Assembly (NCBI GenBank): GCA_030425485.1 | Contig: JAUIAM010000019.1 | Location: 1-64,000, forward strand | DNA from: Verrucomicrobiia bacterium | Lineage (GTDB): Bacteria > Verrucomicrobiota > Verrucomicrobiia > Opitutales > Cerasicoccaceae | Direction: 5' to 3' | DNA length: 64,000 nt | Position numbers and translations under genes: made by a program | Notes under the pieces: generated by a model | The model's input: the letters and a program-made list of their open reading frames with translations, nothing else | What the model was told of the DNA's origin: nothing | The model's database searches: none | In this document: one piece after another, positions 59,769 through 64,000 of the stretch | How the letters are laid out: every line of letters starts with the position of its first letter | Numbering within the stretch: position 1 is the first letter of the stretch

Positions 59769-61070
59769 ATGATGCACCTCAAGCATAGTGGTCGACTTAG
59801 TAGCGTAACGTTAGGTTGCGCAGCGACAGCTATGCTTGTTTTCATGCATTCCGGGCTTTATGCGCAGTCTACTTGGGATGGCTCCAGCAATGACCAATGG
59901 GGCACTGCGGCGAACTGGACCCCGTCGGGGGTGCCGGGTTACGCCGCTGACATCATTTTGGACGATACGCCTGGGAGTAACCAGAATATCAAGCTGGGCG
60001 GCTCGCGTCAGGTGAACCTCATTTCGGTAGACAGCCAGTACGACTACGAGATTTCCCCCAGCTCGGGTTGGCACAACATTGTCTTCGTCAATGGTGGCGC
60101 GGGTGTTGATTACGCCGGTTCGGGCGACTTTGAGATTTCGTCTAAAATCAACATCGATACAAACCCGACCTTTACCAACAGCGGTACGGGCACGATGACT
60201 ATTTCCGGGGACATCAGCAACTGGAGCGGTACGGAGGTGCATTTTACCGGTTCGGGTAACACGGTCTTCAGCGGTTCGCTCAACGGCGGTATCGACTTGC
60301 GTGTTTCTGGTACGGGGACGAATACTTTTAATGGCGGCAACTTCAGCGGTGGCTCCGAGCTCATTATCGAGGGCGGCACGAACATCATCGACGCTGGTTT
60401 CGGCGGTGGTGCCACGGTGACGATCAACGGCGGCGACACCACGATCACAGGTGGGCTGGGTGGCGGCTCGACCGTCGAGGTAAACGTTGCCTCCGGTGGC
60501 CTGACTATCGAGGGCAATATCGGCGGCGGTGCAAATATCTCTGTCGATCAGGGCCAGCTCGCGCTCTCGGGTAATGTCGGTAATGGCGCCGGCATCGACA
60601 TCCAGTCCGGTGGCACGCTGCTGCTGGAGGACGGTGCCAGCTTGGGTAATGGCTCTAACGTGGCCCTCAGCGGCGGTACGCTGGCGGTTAGCGGCACGGA
60701 TATCTCCATTGATAACCTGACGCTGACCGGGGACTCGACCATCGACCTGAACAACGACCCGACCATCCAGATTGACCTCGGTAACATCTCCGGTAGCGGT
60801 ACGATCAACATCATTAACTATGTGGATGCCCAGCAGGTGACGTATACGCCGGGCGGTTCGACCATTGATCCGACCGAGCAGGTGCTCTTTTACGGTAATC
60901 CCGCTCAGGTGGTGAATGGTGACGAGCTTGTTCCGGGTACCCCCATGACGCCGGTTCCGGAGCCCGGGACGGTGATCGGTGGCGGCGTGCTTGTCCTGCT
61001 CGCAGGAGCCTATTTGCACACGCAGCGGCGTAAAAAGTTGGCGACGACGGACCCGTTGGTTGCGGCCTAG
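59769..61070 (+). CDS. Gly-rich beta-solenoid surface protein with PEP-CTERM-like tail
   Basis: The 433-residue protein has a signal peptide (residues 1 to about 32), an N-terminal STWDGSSNDQWGTAANWTPSG module typical of autotransporter-like PEP-CTERM proteins, and then Gly/Ser/Thr/Asn-rich beta-strand repeats (for example INGGDTTITGGLGGGSTVEV). The tail VPEPGTVIGGGVLVLLAGAY followed by LHTQRRKK has the PEP motif, hydrophobic helix and basic end of exosortase substrates. The product is a probable surface-bound or biofilm-associated protein. A GGGG-GATTAATT-CCCC near-palindrome lies about 50 bases upstream of the start, but no promoter could be fixed. Confidence 0.82.
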   Translation: MMHLKHSGRLSSVTLGCAATAMLVFMHSGLYAQSTWDGSSNDQWGTAANWTPSGVPGYAADIILDDTPGSNQNIKLGGSRQVNLISVDSQYDYEISPSSGWHNIVFVNGGAGVDYAGSGDFEISSKINIDTNPTFTNSGTGTMTISGDISNWSGTEVHFTGSGNTVFSGSLNGGIDLRVSGTGTNTFNGGNFSGGSELIIEGGTNIIDAGFGGGATVTINGGDTTITGGLGGGSTVEVNVASGGLTIEGNIGGGANISVDQGQLALSGNVGNGAGIDIQSGGTLLLEDGASLGNGSNVALSGGTLAVSGTDISIDNLTLTGDSTIDLNNDPTIQIDLGNISGSGTINIINYVDAQQVTYTPGGSTIDPTEQVLFYGNPAQVVNGDELVPGTPMTPVPEPGTVIGGGVLVLLAGAYLHTQRRKKLATTDPLVAA

Positions 61071-61132
61071 GTTAACCTGAAACCTGGTGGCGCATTGTCC
61101 CGATGTGCGTGCCTGGGCTGAAAGCTTGCCCT

Positions 61133-61879
61133 TTATTCTGCCAGGGCGGCTTCCTCGTCTTTCTCGTAGATGTAGCCCACCCCGTGGATCGTGCGGAAGC
61201 GGTTGGAATCGCACTCGTGGCGCGACAGCAGGTCACGGATTTTGACGATGTACTGGTCCAGTGAGCGGCTTTTTACATCGGCGTGCACCCCCCATACGGC
61301 GTGAATCAGGCTGCGTCGCGTGAGGACAGTGCCTGGGTTGGACACGAGGTAGATCATGATGCCGAGCTCCTTGCGCCCGATTTTTTCGCTTTCACCATTG
61401 GCAAAGGTTGCCTCCAGTCGGAGCGGGTTGATCTCGGCCCCGCAGAAGTCGAAAGGCTCCTCGGTCAGCTTGGCGTTTTGTGTGACCTGAAAGTCCTGCG
61501 CGGTTTCGGCGCGCCGCAGCACGGCGTTGATGCGGGCAATGAGCTCGGGAAAGCTGAACGGCTTCGTGATGTAGTCGTCGCCACCCATATCGAGCCCCTT
61601 GACCTTGAGGATCTCGGAGTTTGCGGCGGTGAGAAAGATGACCGGGATGTGGATGTTCTTTGCCTTGAGGTTCTGAAAGAGGTCGAAGCCGTTGCCATCG
61701 GGCAGGTCGACGTCGAGCAGCATGAGGTTGGCAAAGTTCTTCGTCAGGTAGCGCTCTGCGTTCGACACAGAGTGGAAGACCTGCGTCAACATGCCAGCTT
61801 CTTCCAGCTGTTCAGAGACCATGCTGGCGATTTCTTTTTCGTCTTCGAGGATGAGAATCAGCGGCTTGGTTTTTGCCAT
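61133..61879 (-). CDS. OmpR/PhoB-family response regulator
   Basis: The 248-residue regulator has a receiver domain with phospho-accepting D56 in LMLLDVDLP, T84 and the conserved K106 in YITKPFSFPEL, then a winged-helix DNA-binding domain (RKELGIMIYLVSNPGTVLTR, RSLDQYIVKIRDLLSRHECD, RTIHGVGYIYEKD). A cognate histidine kinase is not adjacent, so it is an orphan. It is divergent from hisG. The C-terminal tail (EEAALAE) is short and acidic. Its target genes are not evident from this window. Confidence 0.93.
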   Translation of the reverse strand: MAKTKPLILILEDEKEIASMVSEQLEEAGMLTQVFHSVSNAERYLTKNFANLMLLDVDLPDGNGFDLFQNLKAKNIHIPVIFLTAANSEILKVKGLDMGGDDYITKPFSFPELIARINAVLRRAETAQDFQVTQNAKLTEEPFDFCGAEINPLRLEATFANGESEKIGRKELGIMIYLVSNPGTVLTRRSLIHAVWGVHADVKSRSLDQYIVKIRDLLSRHECDSNRFRTIHGVGYIYEKDEEAALAE

Positions 61880-61975
61880 AGAGGTGTGTGTATGTGAGCT
61901 GATGGGGCAGGTGATGGCAACATGCCCTTATTCTGCTTTTTTACAATCAAGGGTGGGAATTTTCAAACTCTTTTT

Positions 61976-62004
61976 TTTACATTTGTGATATTGTTTCGTT
62001 TAGT
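61976..62004 (+). promoter_or_regulatory. Possible hisG promoter
   Basis: TTTACA (61976-61981) and TTTAGT (61999-62004) are separated by 17 bases in an AT-rich stretch, 40 bases before the hisG GTG. A GCCCC-ACT-GGGGC hairpin (62008-62020) follows in the presumed leader. The match to the -10 box is only moderate. Confidence 0.3.
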
Positions 62005-62043
62005 CTTGCCCCACTGGGGCGGTGAGGTACTGACTGGTGGGCT

Positions 62044-62928
62044 GTGAACGAGAACAACCGCACCCTCATGTTCGGCCTGCCCAAGGGCAGCCTGGAAGAG
62101 TCTACCCTGAAACTCTTCGCGAAGGCCGGCTACAAGATCACCAAAAGCTCGCGCTCTTACCGCCCGGGCTTTGACGACCCTGAGCTCGACGGACGCTTCA
62201 TCCGTGCTCAGGAGATGAGCCGCTACGTCGAGCATGGTTTCTTCGACTGCGGTCTGACCGGCTACGACTGGGTCGTGGAAAACGGTTCCGAGGTGGTCGA
62301 GGTTTGTGACCTCATCTACAGCCGCGCTTCCAACGTGAAGAGCAAGTGGGTGCTCGTCGTGCCCGAGGCTTCTTCCGTGCAGACGGTCAAGGACCTCGAG
62401 GGTAAGCGTATCGCCACCGAGGTGGTGAACCTGACCAAGAACTACCTGGCTGAGCACGGCGTGACCGCAGACGTGGAGTTCTCCTGGGGCGCGACCGAGG
62501 TCAAAGTGCCGGACATGGTGGACGCGATTGTCGACCTGACCGAAACGGGCAACTCCCTCCGCGCGAACAAGCTGCGCATCGTCGATGTGCTGCTGGAGAC
62601 CAACACCAAGCTTATCGCCAACAAGCAGGCTTGGGAAGACCCCTTTAAGCGGGCCAAGATCGAGAACATTGCCATGCTCCTGACGGCTGCCCTGACGGCC
62701 GAGAGCAAGGTCGGGCTCAAGCTCAACCTGCCCAAGGACAAGGTGCAGGACATCCTCAGCGAGCTGCCCGCTATGCGCAACCCGACCGTCTCGCAACTGA
62801 CGTGCTCGGACTTTGTGGCTCTGGAGGTCATCCTGGACGAGAAGGTCGTGCGCGAGATCATCCCCAAGCTCAAGGCTCACGGCGCCGAGGGCATCATCGA
62901 GTACCCGCTGAACAAGGTGGTGCCTTGA
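62044..62928 (+). CDS. hisG: ATP phosphoribosyltransferase (long form)
   Basis: The 294-residue enzyme catalyses the first step of histidine synthesis, ATP plus PRPP to phosphoribosyl-ATP. It is the long form, whose C-terminal ACT-like domain gives histidine feedback without HisZ. Supporting strings are [20 protein letters not shown] at the start, [20 protein letters not shown], and [20 protein letters not shown] for the PRPP site. The C-terminal domain is visible from about 215. The start is GTG at 62044, preceded by GGTGG, since the later ATG has no ribosome-binding site. Other his genes are not present here. Confidence 0.94.
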   Translation: MNENNRTLMFGLPKGSLEESTLKLFAKAGYKITKSSRSYRPGFDDPELDGRFIRAQEMSRYVEHGFFDCGLTGYDWVVENGSEVVEVCDLIYSRASNVKSKWVLVVPEASSVQTVKDLEGKRIATEVVNLTKNYLAEHGVTADVEFSWGATEVKVPDMVDAIVDLTETGNSLRANKLRIVDVLLETNTKLIANKQAWEDPFKRAKIENIAMLLTAALTAESKVGLKLNLPKDKVQDILSELPAMRNPTVSQLTCSDFVALEVILDEKVVREIIPKLKAHGAEGIIEYPLNKVVP

Positions 62929-62943
62929 GCAGGGCTGAATTTT

Positions 62944-62960
62944 GAATGATGAGTGATGAA
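62944..62960 (-). repeat. ATTCATCACTC-type degenerate repeat
   Basis: GAATGATGAGTGATGAA is the reverse complement of the type of sequence seen at 38904-38934 (TTCATCACTCATCATTC). It follows hisG by 15 bases and precedes the second repeat family copy at 62994. Confidence 0.45.
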
Positions 62961-62993
62961 TAAAATCCATAATTTGTCATTTACCATTTTTAA

Positions 62994-63024
62994 TTCCTTT
63001 GTGTCTTAGTGCCTTGGTGGTTAA
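62994..63024 (-). repeat. Degenerate TTARCCRCAAAR-type dispersed repeat, copy B
   Basis: On the minus strand this reads TTAACCACCAAGGCACTAAG and continues ACACAAAGGAA, close in pattern to copies A (48659-48692) and C (63907-63936). It sits 13 bases before the aguB start, in opposite orientation to copy C on the other side of the gene. Confidence 0.55.
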
Positions 63025-63037
63025 TTCTACTTCTCCC

Positions 63038-63895
<858 letters not shown>

Positions 63896-63906
63896 GCAGA
63901 GCTTTT

Positions 63907-63936
63907 TTAACCGCAAAGGACGCAAAGAGCGCGAAG
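63907..63936 (+). repeat. Degenerate TTARCCRCAAAR-type dispersed repeat, copy C
   Basis: TTAACCGCAAAGGACGCAAA continues as GAGCGCGAAG, 12 bases after the aguB stop. The internal period of about nine (CAAAGGACG-CAAAGAGCG) resembles widespread intergenic elements of many genomes. It is the clearest member of the family in this window. Confidence 0.6.
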
Positions 63937-64000
63937 AAGTTTGGTGTTTTTGAGGCTTCTGTTGTTTATGGCGTCGATCTCTTCTGCGGGTAACATACAA

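Overview
The window is about 64 kb of GC-rich, densely coding bacterial chromosome. It most likely comes from a Verrucomicrobiota bacterium of the Opitutia/Puniceicoccales type; that placement is my inference, not a measured result. Support comes from a five-gene locus in the same order as Akkermansia Amuc_1102-1101-1100-1099-1098 (pilus-like proteins ending in a secretin), two proteins with PEP-CTERM-like tails, and a MoxR/DUF58/BatA/DUF4159 cluster of the kind common in the PVC group. No rRNA, tRNA, CRISPR array, integrase or transposase was seen. Coding density is high, and only one gap exceeds 300 bases (9209-9547).

Layout. 0.1-7.4 kb (minus): histone-deacetylase-like hydrolase, AddA/AddB helicase-nuclease and an OsmC protein, tightly packed. 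7.4-11.6 kb: FkbM methyltransferase, a divergent membrane-anchored EEP phosphatase, a hairpin-rich gap, an MscS channel and an EF-hand protein. 11.7-12.9 kb (plus): a RelE/ParE-like protein overlapping pssA across a 15-bp tandem duplication. 12.9-15.3 kb (minus): NTF2-like protein, unknown membrane protein, proA. 15.4-33.2 kb (minus): one very long same-strand cluster, MoxR, DUF58, BatA, DUF4175-like, VWA/amidotransferase-like, HEAT, DUF4159, two TPR-type proteins, TolQ/ExbB-like, DUF6941 and a PfkB kinase, ending at a strong terminator. Junctions such as TGATG, ATGA and an 8-nt overlap argue for co-translation of much of it. 33.3-36.3 kb (minus): an ExeA/GspA-type ATPase, a GspB-like protein and a second protein of the same architecture.

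36.4-41.5 kb (plus): FtsB-like protein, an unknown protein, a UDP-sugar pyrophosphorylase, a phosphohexomutase and two small lipoproteins. 41.5-44.9 kb (minus): an ArsR regulator with an SRPBCC-VOC fusion and a perfect 28-bp palindrome, a PEP-CTERM protein, a phased TGATCA array and a Fic protein, in noticeably AT-richer DNA. 44.9-51.4 kb (minus): pyruvate dehydrogenase E2, then a DUF3857/transglutaminase-like protein separating it from E1beta and E1alpha, then a NUDIX hydrolase. 51.5-58.8 kb (plus): the Amuc_1100-type pilus operon with a clear terminator. 58.8-64 kb: a 5'-3' exonuclease, a Gly-rich surface protein, an orphan response regulator, hisG and an N-carbamoylputrescine amidase bracketed by degenerate repeats.

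How it fits together: the two secretion-like loci (ExeA/GspB-like proteins at 35 kb, secretin and pilus-like proteins at 52-59 kb) probably belong to one envelope machine whose motor ATPase, inner-membrane platform and pilins lie outside this window. The MoxR-Bat-TolQ cluster looks like a second, chaperone-driven envelope system. The rest is housekeeping: proline, histidine, phospholipid, polyamine and UDP-sugar metabolism, pyruvate oxidation and DNA repair.
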